Shown here piece after piece: positions 50,527 through 59,686 of a stretch of 64,000 nt of DNA. The stretch covers positions 19,342 to 83,341 of the forward strand of contig JAVBNX010000018.1 of assembly GCA_031551275.1 (NCBI GenBank). The letters are read 5' to 3'. Made by a program: the position numbers and the translations under genes. The stretch's first letter is position 1, and each line of letters starts with the position of its first letter. The stretch comes from JAVBMJ01 sp031551275. GTDB taxonomy: Bacteria; Bacteroidota; Bacteroidia; Bacteroidales; Rikenellaceae. The notes beneath the pieces were generated by a model, which saw only the letters and a list, made by a program, of their open reading frames with translations, had not been told where the DNA came from and did not search any database.

Positions 50527-51906
50527 ATGATCTACATTGGTGCACTTATAGCGGTCCAGTTCATCGCCCTTGTGGCGTGGTGGCTGCTGCGTAAATACAA
50601 CCCCCAGGGGGTGCTTCTGCTGGCCGGCATCGCGATGATGCTCTTGGGCTCGTGGATGGGGCTTGCCGGGGCGATGGCGCAGGAGCCCACGGGCGCACTG
50701 GCTTTCGACCTTTTCAAGGCCGTCAAGGAGACCTTCACGGCCAATATGCTGCGCGTGGGGCTTATGATAATGACCATCGGCGGTTATGTGGCCTACATGA
50801 AGCAGATCAAGGCAAGCGACGCGCTGGTCTATGTTTCGATGCAGCCGCTCTCGATATTCCGAAAATACCCCTACGTAGCCGCATCGCTGGTGATCCCTAT
50901 CGGGCAGGTGCTTTTCATCTGCACCCCCAGCGCCGCCGGATTGGGCCTGTTGCTGGTGGCCTCGATCTTCCCGGTGCTGGTGGGCCTCGGCGTGAGCCGC
51001 CTGACGGCGGTGTCGGTGATCTCGGCGTGCACGGTCTTCGACATGGGGCCCGGCTCGGCCAACACAGCCCGCGCCTCGGAGTTGATCGAAGCGAACAACG
51101 TGCTCTATTTCGTCGAGCACCAGCTTCCGCTGGCTATTCCGATGACAATACTTCTGGTGGTTATATACTTCTTCACCAACCGCTGGTACGACCGTAAGGA
51201 CGCCCTGGCGGGTAAGGTCGACACCGCACCAGTTGAAAAGGGTGAGATGAAGGTCGACGTACCACTCGTGTATGCGATCCTTCCCGTGCTGCCGCTGGCG
51301 CTGCTTATCGTATTTTCGAAATATGTGCAGCTCTTCAATCCCCCCATCGAGCTGGACACCACCACGGCGATGCTCGTGTCGCTGTTCGTGGCTATGGGTT
51401 TCGAAGCCGTGCGCAAACGCTCTGTGAAGGATGTGTTCGCGGGAATGAAAGCCTTCTGGAACGGCATGGGTAACGTATTCACCACAGTGGTGACGCTCAT
51501 CGTGGCCGCCGAGATATTCTCGAAAGGGCTTATCAGCCTCGGCTTTATCGACGCGCTGGTCGACGGATCGTCGGCGATAGGTTTTTCGGGCGTGGGCATA
51601 GCTATCCTGATAACGATACTGATCTTCCTGGCCGCCATGCTCATGGGCAGCGGCAACGCCTCGTTCTTCTCTTTCGGGCCCCTCGTGCCGGGCATAGCCG
51701 GTAAACTGGGCATGCAGCCTGTGGATATGATACTTCCCATGCAGCTTTCGGCCAGCATGGGACGCGCCACCTCGCCCATCGCGGGCATCATAATCGCCAT
51801 CGCGGAGGTGGCCGGCGTGTCGCCGATGGATCTGGCTAAACGCAACCTTATCCCGCTGCTGGTGACGCTGGTGTTCATGATCGCGGTACACTTTTTTATA
51901 ATGTAG
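50527..51906 (+). CDS. dcuC: DcuC-type C4-dicarboxylate transporter
   Basis: 459 residues with about twelve membrane segments. Typical DcuC stretches: G-G-Y-V-A-Y-M near residue 82, F-I-C-T-P-S-A-A-G-L-G-L-L, C-T-V-F-D-M-G-P-G-S-A-N-T and the late M-G-S-G-N-A-S-F-F-S-F-G with M-Q-L-S-A-S-M-G-R-A-T-S-P-I-A-G. DcuC moves succinate, fumarate, malate or aspartate under anaerobic conditions, mainly as succinate efflux or antiport. Next to an isoaspartyl dipeptidase, aspartate is an attractive counter-substrate (inference). Three nt before iadA. Confidence 0.85.
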   Translation: MIYIGALIAVQFIALVAWWLLRKYNPQGVLLLAGIAMMLLGSWMGLAGAMAQEPTGALAFDLFKAVKETFTANMLRVGLMIMTIGGYVAYMKQIKASDALVYVSMQPLSIFRKYPYVAASLVIPIGQVLFICTPSAAGLGLLLVASIFPVLVGLGVSRLTAVSVISACTVFDMGPGSANTARASELIEANNVLYFVEHQLPLAIPMTILLVVIYFFTNRWYDRKDALAGKVDTAPVEKGEMKVDVPLVYAILPVLPLALLIVFSKYVQLFNPPIELDTTTAMLVSLFVAMGFEAVRKRSVKDVFAGMKAFWNGMGNVFTTVVTLIVAAEIFSKGLISLGFIDALVDGSSAIGFSGVGIAILITILIFLAAMLMGSGNASFFSFGPLVPGIAGKLGMQPVDMILPMQLSASMGRATSPIAGIIIAIAEVAGVSPMDLAKRNLIPLLVTLVFMIAVHFFIM

Positions 51907-51909
51907 GCC

Positions 51910-53052
51910 ATGTTCACGCTTGTAAAGAACGCAGATATATACGCCCCCGCGCACCTCGGTCGCGGCGACGTGCTGCTGTGCGGCGAAAAGGTCGTGGCAG
52001 TGGGCGGTTCGCTCGACGCGGGCGGACTCGGCGCACGGGTTATCGACGCCGGGGGGATGATCCTCACCCCGGGGCTGATAGACCAGCACGTGCACATCAT
52101 CGGCGGCGGCGGACAGACGGGATTCTTCTCGCTGGCCCCGGAAGTGAAGGTCGCGGATCTGGTAAAATGCGGCACGACCACCGTGGTGGGCATGCTGGGC
52201 ACGGACGGCTTCGTCAAGCAGCTCCCCGCGCTCTACGCCAAGGCCAAATCACTTGAGCAGAACGGCCTTTCGGCATGGATGCTCACGGGTTTCTACGGTC
52301 TGCCGACCCCCACGATCACCGGATCGGTCGCCGAAGATCTGATCTATGTGGACAAGGTGATAGGCTGTAAGATAGCCATCGCCGACGACCGCAGCTCATT
52401 CCCCACAGAGCAGGACCTGCTGCGCATAATCCAGCAGGTGCGCCTGGGTGGATTCACCTCGGCCAAGGGCGGGGTGATGCACGTCCACCTGGGCCCGCTG
52501 GAGGACGGTATGTCGCTGTTGCTGGATATAGCCCGCAAATACCCCTCGCTGACCGGCTATATCTCGCCGACCCACGTGGGGCGCACCAAAGCGCTGTTCG
52601 ACCAGGCGCGCGAGTTTGCAAAAATGGGCGGGATGATCGACATCTCGACCGGCGGCACAAAGTACGCGCAGCCCTGGGAAACGGTCATGGACGGCCTCGC
52701 AGACGGCGTTTCTATCGACCGCATGACCCTGAGCAGCGACGGCAACGCCGGGGTGAGGCGCGTGGACCCCGCCACGGGCGAGGAGAGCTACCGCCTGGCG
52801 CCGCTGCACCTTAACCTGGAGCAGGTCGTAAAACTGGTCACCGAGGGCGGGGTAAATCCCGCCGAGGCATTCAAACTGCTGACCGTCAATCCGGCGCGCA
52901 CGATGAAACTGCGCGGCAAAGGAGAGGTGGCGCCCGGAATGGACGCCGACCTGTGCCTGTTCGACAGCTCATGGCAGCTGCACACCGTGGTTGCCCGCGG
53001 GTGTGTGATGATGAGCGAGGGCGAAGTGGTACGCAAAGGAAATTTCGAATAA
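51910..53052 (+). CDS. iadA: Isoaspartyl (beta-aspartyl) dipeptidase
   Basis: 380 residues, cytosolic (no signal). Follows E. coli IadA closely in the segments I recall: P-G-L-I-D-Q-H-V-H (His60, His62), W-M-L-T-G-F-Y (Tyr), the metal-bridging lysine in G-C-K-I-A-I-A-D, P-T-H-V-G-R (substrate Arg) and L-S-S-D-G-N (catalytic Asp). It hydrolyses beta-Asp-X dipeptides from damaged proteins or cyanophycin-type polymers. The glycine loop reads G-G-G-G-Q where E. coli has G-G-G-G-E (Glu77, which contacts the substrate amino group), so specificity or rate may differ. Followed 10 nt later by a porin. Confidence 0.88.
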   Translation: MFTLVKNADIYAPAHLGRGDVLLCGEKVVAVGGSLDAGGLGARVIDAGGMILTPGLIDQHVHIIGGGGQTGFFSLAPEVKVADLVKCGTTTVVGMLGTDGFVKQLPALYAKAKSLEQNGLSAWMLTGFYGLPTPTITGSVAEDLIYVDKVIGCKIAIADDRSSFPTEQDLLRIIQQVRLGGFTSAKGGVMHVHLGPLEDGMSLLLDIARKYPSLTGYISPTHVGRTKALFDQAREFAKMGGMIDISTGGTKYAQPWETVMDGLADGVSIDRMTLSSDGNAGVRRVDPATGEESYRLAPLHLNLEQVVKLVTEGGVNPAEAFKLLTVNPARTMKLRGKGEVAPGMDADLCLFDSSWQLHTVVARGCVMMSEGEVVRKGNFE

Positions 53053-53062
53053 ATCCAACATT

Positions 53063-54427
53063 ATGAAGAATAAATATTTTCTCTTTTCCCTTCTCGCGCT
53101 GCTGCCTTGCATGGCGATAGCCCAGATCGACGACGATTTCGATTTAGAGCAGCTCGACGCGGTGCAGGGCGCCCCGATCAAATTGGGCGACGCGACCATA
53201 AGCAGCTACCGCCTGGGCGACGGCATAAACGTCATCTCGTCCAACGGCGCCGCGCTCGCGCTCGACGGTTACTTCCAGGCGGCGAGTTACATGCGCATGT
53301 ACAGCGGCGACGAGGATACATACAACCGTTTCCGCATCCGCCGTGCCCGTCTTCGCCTTAACGGTAAACTGATGGGCGACAAGGTGCGTTACCGCCTGGG
53401 CCTGGACATGACCGCCGGCGGGGCCTCCGAGAGCGAAGTGGGCACCATGCTCTTCGACGCGTGGGTCGCCTACCGCCCCTGGGGCAACAAAATGATCTTC
53501 ACCATCGGCCAGAGGAGCACGCCCACCGACAACCGCGAGTTGCAGATGAGCTCCTACTCCATGCAGTTGCCCGACCGCAGCCGCCTTTCGTCTGTCTTCG
53601 GCACGGTGCGCGAAGCCGGCCTGTTCGCGGAAGGGACCTATAAGGTGGGTCAGAAATCCTACCTGCGCCCCAGCCTGGCGATCACCGACGGCGACGGCCC
53701 GATGAACGGCAAGCAACGCTACGGGGGACTGAAGTACGGCGGACGTATCAATTACCTGCCTTTCGGCCTGTTCCGCATCTCGGGCGAAACACGCCAGAGC
53801 GACATGGTCTATGAAATGACCCCGAAACTGAGCCTCGGCGCGGCATACAGCTATTGCGTGGGCACTATCGACCGCCGCGGCGGCGAAGGTGGCGAACCGA
53901 TCCTCTACCTGAACGACATGGGCGAGGTGGACCTTCCCGACTACCGGAAATTCACCGCCGACGCGGTGTTCAAATACCGCGGTTTCTCAGCCGTGGCCGA
54001 ATATGCCTGGGGCGATGTGGTGGTCCCCTCGTCGATCACCCAGAGGGTGCGCAACGACGGCACGACCTCGACCACGTTCGATGTGGACGGACGGCAGGAC
54101 GTGACCGATTATATCGCCAACCGCATGATGTGCGGTCGCGCATATAACATCCAGGCCGGCTACCTGATGCGTAACTTCTGGTCCGTCGACGCGCGTTACA
54201 CCCGCCTGATGCCGTTCAAATATTCATACATGAACAACGACCTTTACTACAACCGCAACCATATCTACGAAGCGGGCGTTTCGAAATACCTCTCGCGCTC
54301 TTACGCCTCGCGCATCCAGGCGTCATATATCCTTTATAAAAGCAATGGGATCTCGCGCAAGGTCAACGACGAAACTTTCACCGGCTGGGAGAAACTCCTG
54401 ACCGTCAACTTCCAACTCATGTTCTGA
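53063..54427 (+). CDS. Outer-membrane porin, porin O/P type
   Basis: 454 residues with a cleavable signal ending A-I-A-Q. After an acidic N-terminal stretch, the barrel begins F-Q-A-A-S-Y-M-R-M and contains the R-F-R-I-R-R-A-R-L-R-L-N-G strand, R-Y-R-L-G-L-D-M, an aromatic girdle throughout and a terminal F-Q-L-M-F, all typical of phosphate-selective porin O/P proteins. In Bacteroidota these serve as general or anion-selective diffusion pores. Its stop overlaps the M14 start by one base. Confidence 0.8.
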   Translation: MKNKYFLFSLLALLPCMAIAQIDDDFDLEQLDAVQGAPIKLGDATISSYRLGDGINVISSNGAALALDGYFQAASYMRMYSGDEDTYNRFRIRRARLRLNGKLMGDKVRYRLGLDMTAGGASESEVGTMLFDAWVAYRPWGNKMIFTIGQRSTPTDNRELQMSSYSMQLPDRSRLSSVFGTVREAGLFAEGTYKVGQKSYLRPSLAITDGDGPMNGKQRYGGLKYGGRINYLPFGLFRISGETRQSDMVYEMTPKLSLGAAYSYCVGTIDRRGGEGGEPILYLNDMGEVDLPDYRKFTADAVFKYRGFSAVAEYAWGDVVVPSSITQRVRNDGTTSTTFDVDGRQDVTDYIANRMMCGRAYNIQAGYLMRNFWSVDARYTRLMPFKYSYMNNDLYYNRNHIYEAGVSKYLSRSYASRIQASYILYKSNGISRKVNDETFTGWEKLLTVNFQLMF

Positions 54428-55950
54428 TGCGCCTGACGCTTACCATACTGTTAGCCCTTTGGGCTGCGATGGCTGCGGCACAGCAACCCCGCAAGGTGAC
54501 GGAGAGGTATTTCCCCGATCCTGTTGTGGAGATCGCGACCCCTTCGCTGGCCAAGGCCAAGGGTTTTGCGTCCCACGGCGAGGTGCTCTCGTTCTTTGAG
54601 GCGCTGGGCACGGCGCATCCCGACCGCGTGAGCGTCGAGGTCGCGGGACTCACGCAGAAAAAGCGCGAAATACCCCTGGTGAAGATCTCCTCCGGGGGCG
54701 GTGGCAAGCTTCGGATGCTGCTTTTCGCACGCGTCCACGGCGACGAGCCTTCGGGCACAGAGGCGCTGATGTGGTTGGCAGACAGGCTTGTTAACGATCC
54801 AGCCTCGGCGCAGATGCTCGAAAGTATCGACTTCTACCTTATGCCGGTGGTCAACGCCGACGGCATGGAGAGTTTCCAGCGCATGACGGCCAACGGAATA
54901 GATCTCAACCGCGACCAGAGCAAGCTCGACTCGCCCGAGGCGCAGGTGCTGCACGCCACAGCTGCACGCATCGCGCCCCACGTGACGGTCGATCTGCACG
55001 AGTACCAGCCCGTGCGCAGCGACTTCGAAACGGTGGCCCAGGGACGCATCATCTCGACCCCGTGGGACGTGATGCTGCTGTGGAGCGGCAATCTGAACGT
55101 GCCCGCCCCGCTGCGCGCCACGGTCGAGGAGGTTATGCTGCCACCCGCCTACAAACTCCTCGATGCGAACGGCCTCACGCACCACACCTACTACACCTCG
55201 CACATGGAACACGGCGTGTTGTCGATGACCGTCGGTGGATCTTCCGCGCGCTCCACGAGCAACGCCATGGCGCTGCGTAACAGCGTTTCGCTGTTGGTCG
55301 AAACGCGCGGCATAAAGCTCGACCGCACCTCCTTCAAACGCCGCGTGTGGTCGGCATACCTGCTCTGCGACCAGTTCGCCCGCACGGCTTACGACAACGC
55401 CGCACAGATCATGGCTACTGTTGAGGAGGCCGCGAAGAGCAGCGCCGACATCGCCGTACGGTTCGCCGGCGAGCGCAAAAAGGGCGTGCCTTTCACCTTC
55501 ATCGACCTGATCTCGGGCGGCAAGGTGTCCATTGCTCTCAATGCGCAGTACTCTCTCCGCTCGACCGCCACGCTCACGCGCGTACGCCCCTCGGCATATT
55601 ACATACTGCCGGGCGAGAAGCGCGCTGCGGAAAAACTCGACCTGCTGGGCATCGCCTACACGCGCCTTGCCGAGCCCGCGACGCTCGATGTGGAGGCCTA
55701 CACGGTCGAAACCGTGACCCCAGAGACCGTTGAGGTGGGCGGCGTGCTGCCCGTGGCCGTGCGTACGGCGGTGCAGACCCGCAGCGTCTCCTTCCCCGAA
55801 GGTACGGTCGTGGTCGGCACCGGCCAACCCATGAGCCACTTCGCGGTGAGCGTGCTCGAACCCGAGTGCACCAACTCCTTCGCCTATTTCCGCATAATAG
55901 AAACAACCCCGGGCGCTGAATACCCGGTCTACCGATACATGACAAAATAA
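54427..55950 (+). CDS. Exported M14-type zinc carboxypeptidase
   Basis: 507 residues. Signal ends A-A-A-Q. The zinc-binding H104-G-D-E107 lies in F-A-R-V-H-G-D-E-P-S-G, with the substrate motif D-L-N-R-D-Q and the third ligand in V-D-L-H-E-Y-Q; a later V-E-T-R-G segment holds the candidate general-base glutamate. These fit the M14 carboxypeptidase family. A C-terminal region of about 130 residues is beta-rich. It would trim peptides in the periplasm or on the surface, upstream of cytosolic IadA. Tight linkage to two porins supports peptide scavenging. Confidence 0.82.
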   Translation: MRLTLTILLALWAAMAAAQQPRKVTERYFPDPVVEIATPSLAKAKGFASHGEVLSFFEALGTAHPDRVSVEVAGLTQKKREIPLVKISSGGGGKLRMLLFARVHGDEPSGTEALMWLADRLVNDPASAQMLESIDFYLMPVVNADGMESFQRMTANGIDLNRDQSKLDSPEAQVLHATAARIAPHVTVDLHEYQPVRSDFETVAQGRIISTPWDVMLLWSGNLNVPAPLRATVEEVMLPPAYKLLDANGLTHHTYYTSHMEHGVLSMTVGGSSARSTSNAMALRNSVSLLVETRGIKLDRTSFKRRVWSAYLLCDQFARTAYDNAAQIMATVEEAAKSSADIAVRFAGERKKGVPFTFIDLISGGKVSIALNAQYSLRSTATLTRVRPSAYYILPGEKRAAEKLDLLGIAYTRLAEPATLDVEAYTVETVTPETVEVGGVLPVAVRTAVQTRSVSFPEGTVVVGTGQPMSHFAVSVLEPECTNSFAYFRIIETTPGAEYPVYRYMTK

Positions 55951-55962
55951 AAAACCCACGAT

Positions 55963-57186
55963 ATGAAAAAGTTAGCTATTCTGACGACCCTCGTGCTGGC
56001 CTCGGCCTCACTCCACTCTCAGACCCTCGAAAACGGCACGCTCAACGCCCGCGACAAGGGGCTTTTCGCCCTGAGCTTCAATGACGGGCAGCAGCAATTC
56101 CGCATGGGCGGATACCTGCAGCTCAACGCGCTGTACGACCACACCGAAGACCAGCAGGACAGGCAGTCCATGGGTCTGGGCCGCGCCTACTTCAACCTCG
56201 AAGGCGTGCTGGCCAAGGAAAAACTCAGTTTTCTGCTGCAGATGGACTTCGCGCAGAACTCACCCCTTCTGGATGCATGGCTGGCCTACCACCCCTGGGA
56301 ATTCCTGAAGATCTCGGTCGGCCAGAAGCAGACCTTTACCAACGGCAGGGAGATGTCGCTGCTCGACCAATCCCTGCGCTTCGGCAAGCGCAGCCTGGCC
56401 AGCCGCTCTTTCTGCAACACGGGCCGCGAATTCGGCCTGTTCGTCGAGAGCCGTCTGCCTGTGGGCATGATGGGCCTCGACCTGGGCGCCGCGGTGACCA
56501 GCGGCGACGGTCGCAATTCATTCGGCTCCTCGTCGCTGGACGTGGACAAGGGCGGGTTGAAATACGGCGCCGCCGCGACGCTCTACCCCCTGGGCTTCTT
56601 CACCCCGGGCAACGAGGTGCTGGGCGTGGATCTGGCGCGCGAAAATTGCCCCAAACTGGCCCTGGGCATCGCCTACAGCTATAACGTGGGCGCAAGCGAC
56701 CCCGTAGGCGAAGGGCACGGCACGTTTATCATGTACGATAAGAATGGTGAGGAAAACTATCCCGACTACCGCAAGATGTCTGCGGATCTGACCTTCAAGT
56801 TCAAAGGTTTCTCGCTGCTTGCCCAATGGATCAACGGCAATGCCACTTCGCTGGTGGGCATCTACACCGAGGCGGTGTCGAGCTCGGCGCTCAAGCCCCG
56901 CCAGATCGCCGATTACCTGGCCCTGGGCAACGGCTACGCCCTTCAGGCGGGTTACCTGACCCGTAACGGCTGGAGCGTGGACGCCGGCGCGTCGATGGTG
57001 GAGCCCGAGTGGGAGGAAACCGCGACCTCGGTGCTGCGCAAAGAGTACAGCGGCACCTTCGCGGTGGGCAAATACTTCAAAGGCAACACCCTGCGCGTAC
57101 AGGCGCTGTGCAGCTATTCGAAGTATGCCGAGCAGCCCAACAACGAAAACCTCGTTATAGGTGCGGCAGCCCACGTAATGTTCTGA
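55963..57186 (+). CDS. Second outer-membrane porin, porin O/P type
   Basis: 407 residues with a signal ending L-H-S-Q. Barrel marks: F-R-M-G-G-Y-L-Q-L-N-A-L-Y, G-L-G-R-A-Y-F-N-L-E-G, L-L-Q-M-D-F-A-Q-N, I-S-V-G-Q-K-Q-T-F and a C-terminal A-H-V-M-F. It belongs to the same superfamily as the 53063 porin but lacks its acidic N-terminal extension, and sequence identity looks low, so this is an old duplication or separate recruitment. Stop overlaps the next start by one base. Confidence 0.8.
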   Translation: MKKLAILTTLVLASASLHSQTLENGTLNARDKGLFALSFNDGQQQFRMGGYLQLNALYDHTEDQQDRQSMGLGRAYFNLEGVLAKEKLSFLLQMDFAQNSPLLDAWLAYHPWEFLKISVGQKQTFTNGREMSLLDQSLRFGKRSLASRSFCNTGREFGLFVESRLPVGMMGLDLGAAVTSGDGRNSFGSSSLDVDKGGLKYGAAATLYPLGFFTPGNEVLGVDLARENCPKLALGIAYSYNVGASDPVGEGHGTFIMYDKNGEENYPDYRKMSADLTFKFKGFSLLAQWINGNATSLVGIYTEAVSSSALKPRQIADYLALGNGYALQAGYLTRNGWSVDAGASMVEPEWEETATSVLRKEYSGTFAVGKYFKGNTLRVQALCSYSKYAEQPNNENLVIGAAAHVMF

Positions 57187-58085
57187 TGCATAAGTTTTTC
57201 ATAATATTGGTCGCCGTGCTGGCGGGGCTCTCCTGCTCGAAGAACGAGCCGGGAGTGCCCGACCACGGCCTGACCGAAACTTTCGAGCAGGGTAAGGGCA
57301 TCGTGGAGTTTACGGGTTATCAGCCCCTATCCTCACGCCCTATATATATACACTATTATATACCCCCCGCAAACGACCGGCACACGATGCCCATCCTGCT
57401 CGTTTTTCCCGGCACGAACCGCAACGCCGACGAATACCTAAATGCCTGGGTTGCAAAGGCCGCCTCGAAAGGGGTGATGGTCTTTTCCCTCGAATTCCCG
57501 CTTAAGGACTATCCCAACTCGTCCGATTATATCGAGGGGTGGATGTTCAGCGGATCTACCCCGCGCGACCGTTCGCTCTGGTCTTTTTCGGCCATAGCGC
57601 CGATCTTCGACTTTATCAGGGACGAGATACAGAGCACCCGCACCACATACGATATATGGGGGCACTCGGCAGGGGCGCAGTTCGTCCAGCGGTTCATGCT
57701 CTTCTGTCCCGATTCGCGCGTGGGACGCGCCGTTGCCGCCAACCCGGGATGGTATACGATGCCGGATACGGACGTGGCATACCCCTACGGGCTCAAAAAC
57801 AGCGGCCAGGCCACCGTGGCGGTGCAGCAAGCCTATTTCGCCTGTCCGCTGACCGTGCAGTTGGGCACCTCGGACGTCAACGTCGATTCCAACCTGCGGG
57901 TGACCGCGCAGGCGAACGCGCAGGGTGCCAACCGCCTTGAACGAGGCAGGTATTTTTACAGCCGCTCCCATCAGATAACCGCGGCGAGGGGGTGGGCAGC
58001 CCCGGTTTGGCAGAAGGTCGAAACCCCCGGCGTGGCGCACGAATATCAAAAAATGGCAGCCGCGGCGGCGGAATTTTTATATTGA
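57186..58085 (+). CDS. Alpha/beta-hydrolase lipoprotein
   Basis: 299 residues from the ATG overlapping the porin stop; the frame is open earlier only inside the porin. Lipobox A-G-L-S-C (Cys17). The fold shows L-L-V-F-P-G-T-N-R-N (oxyanion region), the nucleophile elbow W-G-H-S-A-G-A-Q and a C-terminal histidine in V-A-H-E-Y. This resembles PHB-depolymerase/esterase-type hydrolases. Substrate unknown; it could be a peptidase or esterase acting with the M14 enzyme. Last gene of the operon that starts at 49102. Confidence 0.75.
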   Translation: MHKFFIILVAVLAGLSCSKNEPGVPDHGLTETFEQGKGIVEFTGYQPLSSRPIYIHYYIPPANDRHTMPILLVFPGTNRNADEYLNAWVAKAASKGVMVFSLEFPLKDYPNSSDYIEGWMFSGSTPRDRSLWSFSAIAPIFDFIRDEIQSTRTTYDIWGHSAGAQFVQRFMLFCPDSRVGRAVAANPGWYTMPDTDVAYPYGLKNSGQATVAVQQAYFACPLTVQLGTSDVNVDSNLRVTAQANAQGANRLERGRYFYSRSHQITAARGWAAPVWQKVETPGVAHEYQKMAAAAAEFLY

Positions 58086-58109
58086 CGTTAAAAAATCACT
58101 ACCTTAGCC

Positions 58110-58117
58110 TAAATTTG
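58110..58117 (+). promoter_or_regulatory. -7 box before the SARP-type regulator
   Basis: TAAATTTG, exact TAnnTTTG, 11 nt before the ATG at 58129. The nearest upstream TTG is 25 nt away, longer than usual, so promoter strength is uncertain; the mRNA would be nearly leaderless. Confidence 0.45.
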
Positions 58118-58128
58118 CGCTGAGTGTA

Positions 58129-59577
58129 ATGATCTTAAAAGTGCGAAAAGTATCGGCAGCAAGCCGTCCGGTGACCGGATGGCTGTTGCTCGTTTTGTTT
58201 ATGCTCTGCTGCGGGAAGTGCCCTGCGGTGCGGCCCCCTGCGGTTTACGCGGAGATCCCGGCGGAAGAGCTGCTGGGCGGTGGCCGTTTCAGCTTTTTCG
58301 ACGAGCCCCTCACGCTGCGCTTTACGCTCGTCCCCGACCCCTACGCCCATGAATTCACCGGCGTGGTGCTGCGCGCGCAATCGAGCGGAGTCCGCGAGGA
58401 CCGCATAATCCTCGACTGGCGCCGCGGAGGCGGGCAAAGCCTGTTGCTGACCAGCGGCGATAAGGTGCAAAGGCTCGACATAGAGGGCGATATATTCTCG
58501 CACGGCCCGGTCGAATTTATCGTCGGGATCAATTTCAAACGCTCCCTGACGACCATACAGGTCGCCGACACGACCTTCACCACCGGGGTGTTGGGCTTCA
58601 ATATCAACGACGGTTACAAATTCTTCCTGCTGCCCGGCGCACCCGCCGACAGCAGGGGCAGGGCGGTGATCGAAGCCTCCGGATTTTCGGCGTCCACGCC
58701 GCGCCTCACTGCCGGCAAAACCCAGACGTGGCATTGGCTGGTGGCCGTTATCGTGGTCGACCTGCTGTTTTTCTGGGGTGTGCATATCGCCCGTAGCCGT
58801 CGTCGCCGCCGCCTGGCCCGGGAGCACTATGCGGCTATGAGCGCGGCCAACAGCGCCGCCGCCACTCCGGCCGAGGTCGAGTTGCCGCACAGGGGGGCGA
58901 TCTACCTGCTGGGCGGTTTCCACGTCTATGACCGCGCGGGGGAGGACATCACGCGTAAATTCTCGCCCCTGGTGCGTGAACTGCTCGCGTTGCTTATCTT
59001 ATATTCGTCGGGTAAGGGCATCTCTTCGGAAAAGATGCGCGAACTGCTCTGGTACGACAAGGACGAGGCCGCGGCCAGGAATAACCGCGCCGTCAACCTG
59101 GGCAAACTGCGCGCGCTGCTGGACACGGTGGGCGACTACGAAATATCCAACCAGACGGGTTACTGGCGCATCACCTTCCATTCGCTTTTCGTCGACTACC
59201 TGCAATGGCGGGCGGCGGTGGGGCGCGGCGAAAACGTCAACACCGTGATCGCGCTGGTGGGCGGCGGAGGGCTGCTCCCCGAGGAGGACCACCCGTGGCT
59301 GGACGATTTCAAATCCGACTTCGCGGATAAAACCATCGACCTGCTGCTGGGCCAGGCCTCGGCCTCGCAGGACCAGACGGCGACCGCGCGCATGGCCGAC
59401 GCCGTGTTCACGCTCGATCCGGTCAACGAACAGGCGCTCTACCTGCGCTGCCGCGCCTATATGGCTGCCGGTAAGCATAATGCCGCCAAGGGCCTTTACG
59501 ACCGCTTCGCCAAGCAATACGAAAGCCTCTACGGTGAGCCCTACTCGGGCTCGATACGCGAACTGACAGAGCATTAA
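58129..59577 (+). CDS. Membrane-spanning SARP/BTAD-type transcriptional regulator
   Basis: 482 residues in a one-component layout. An N-terminal hydrophobic segment (about 15-28) leads to a periplasmic beta-sandwich-like sensor (about 40-190) with strand pairs such as F-T-L-V-P-D-P-Y-A-H-E-F and P-V-E-F-I-V-G-I-N-F. A transmembrane helix follows (201-220), then an R-S-R-R-R-R-R stop. The cytosolic part has a winged helix of the OmpR/SARP type (about 256-350: Y-L-L-G-G-F-H-V-Y, R-E-L-L-A-L-L-I-L-Y, L-L-W-Y-D-K-D, L-G-K-L-R-A-L-L) and a BTAD-like helical repeat region to the end. It lies 43 nt after the peptide-uptake operon, so it may sense a periplasmic ligand for it (inference). Confidence 0.75.
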   Translation: MILKVRKVSAASRPVTGWLLLVLFMLCCGKCPAVRPPAVYAEIPAEELLGGGRFSFFDEPLTLRFTLVPDPYAHEFTGVVLRAQSSGVREDRIILDWRRGGGQSLLLTSGDKVQRLDIEGDIFSHGPVEFIVGINFKRSLTTIQVADTTFTTGVLGFNINDGYKFFLLPGAPADSRGRAVIEASGFSASTPRLTAGKTQTWHWLVAVIVVDLLFFWGVHIARSRRRRRLAREHYAAMSAANSAAATPAEVELPHRGAIYLLGGFHVYDRAGEDITRKFSPLVRELLALLILYSSGKGISSEKMRELLWYDKDEAAARNNRAVNLGKLRALLDTVGDYEISNQTGYWRITFHSLFVDYLQWRAAVGRGENVNTVIALVGGGGLLPEEDHPWLDDFKSDFADKTIDLLLGQASASQDQTATARMADAVFTLDPVNEQALYLRCRAYMAAGKHNAAKGLYDRFAKQYESLYGEPYSGSIRELTEH

Positions 59578-59597
59578 TCCGATAGTTGTCCAAAAAC

Positions 59598-59620
59598 AGG
59601 CGGCCCCGACATGGCCGCCT
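59598..59620 (+). terminator. Terminator of the regulator gene
   Basis: AGGCGGCC (59598-59605) pairs with GGCCGCCT (59613-59620), followed by TCTTTTTA. Confidence 0.75.
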
Positions 59621-59650
59621 TCTTTTTATACCAGATAACGAAAAAATTCT

Positions 59651-59658
59651 TACCTTTG
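59651..59658 (+). promoter_or_regulatory. -7 box for the lipA operon
   Basis: TACCTTTG, exact TAnnTTTG, 29 nt before the lipA ATG. Only a TTTT stretch stands near the -33 position. Confidence 0.5.
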
Positions 59659-59686
59659 TCTCAGTTGGAAAGATAATAACGACTGG

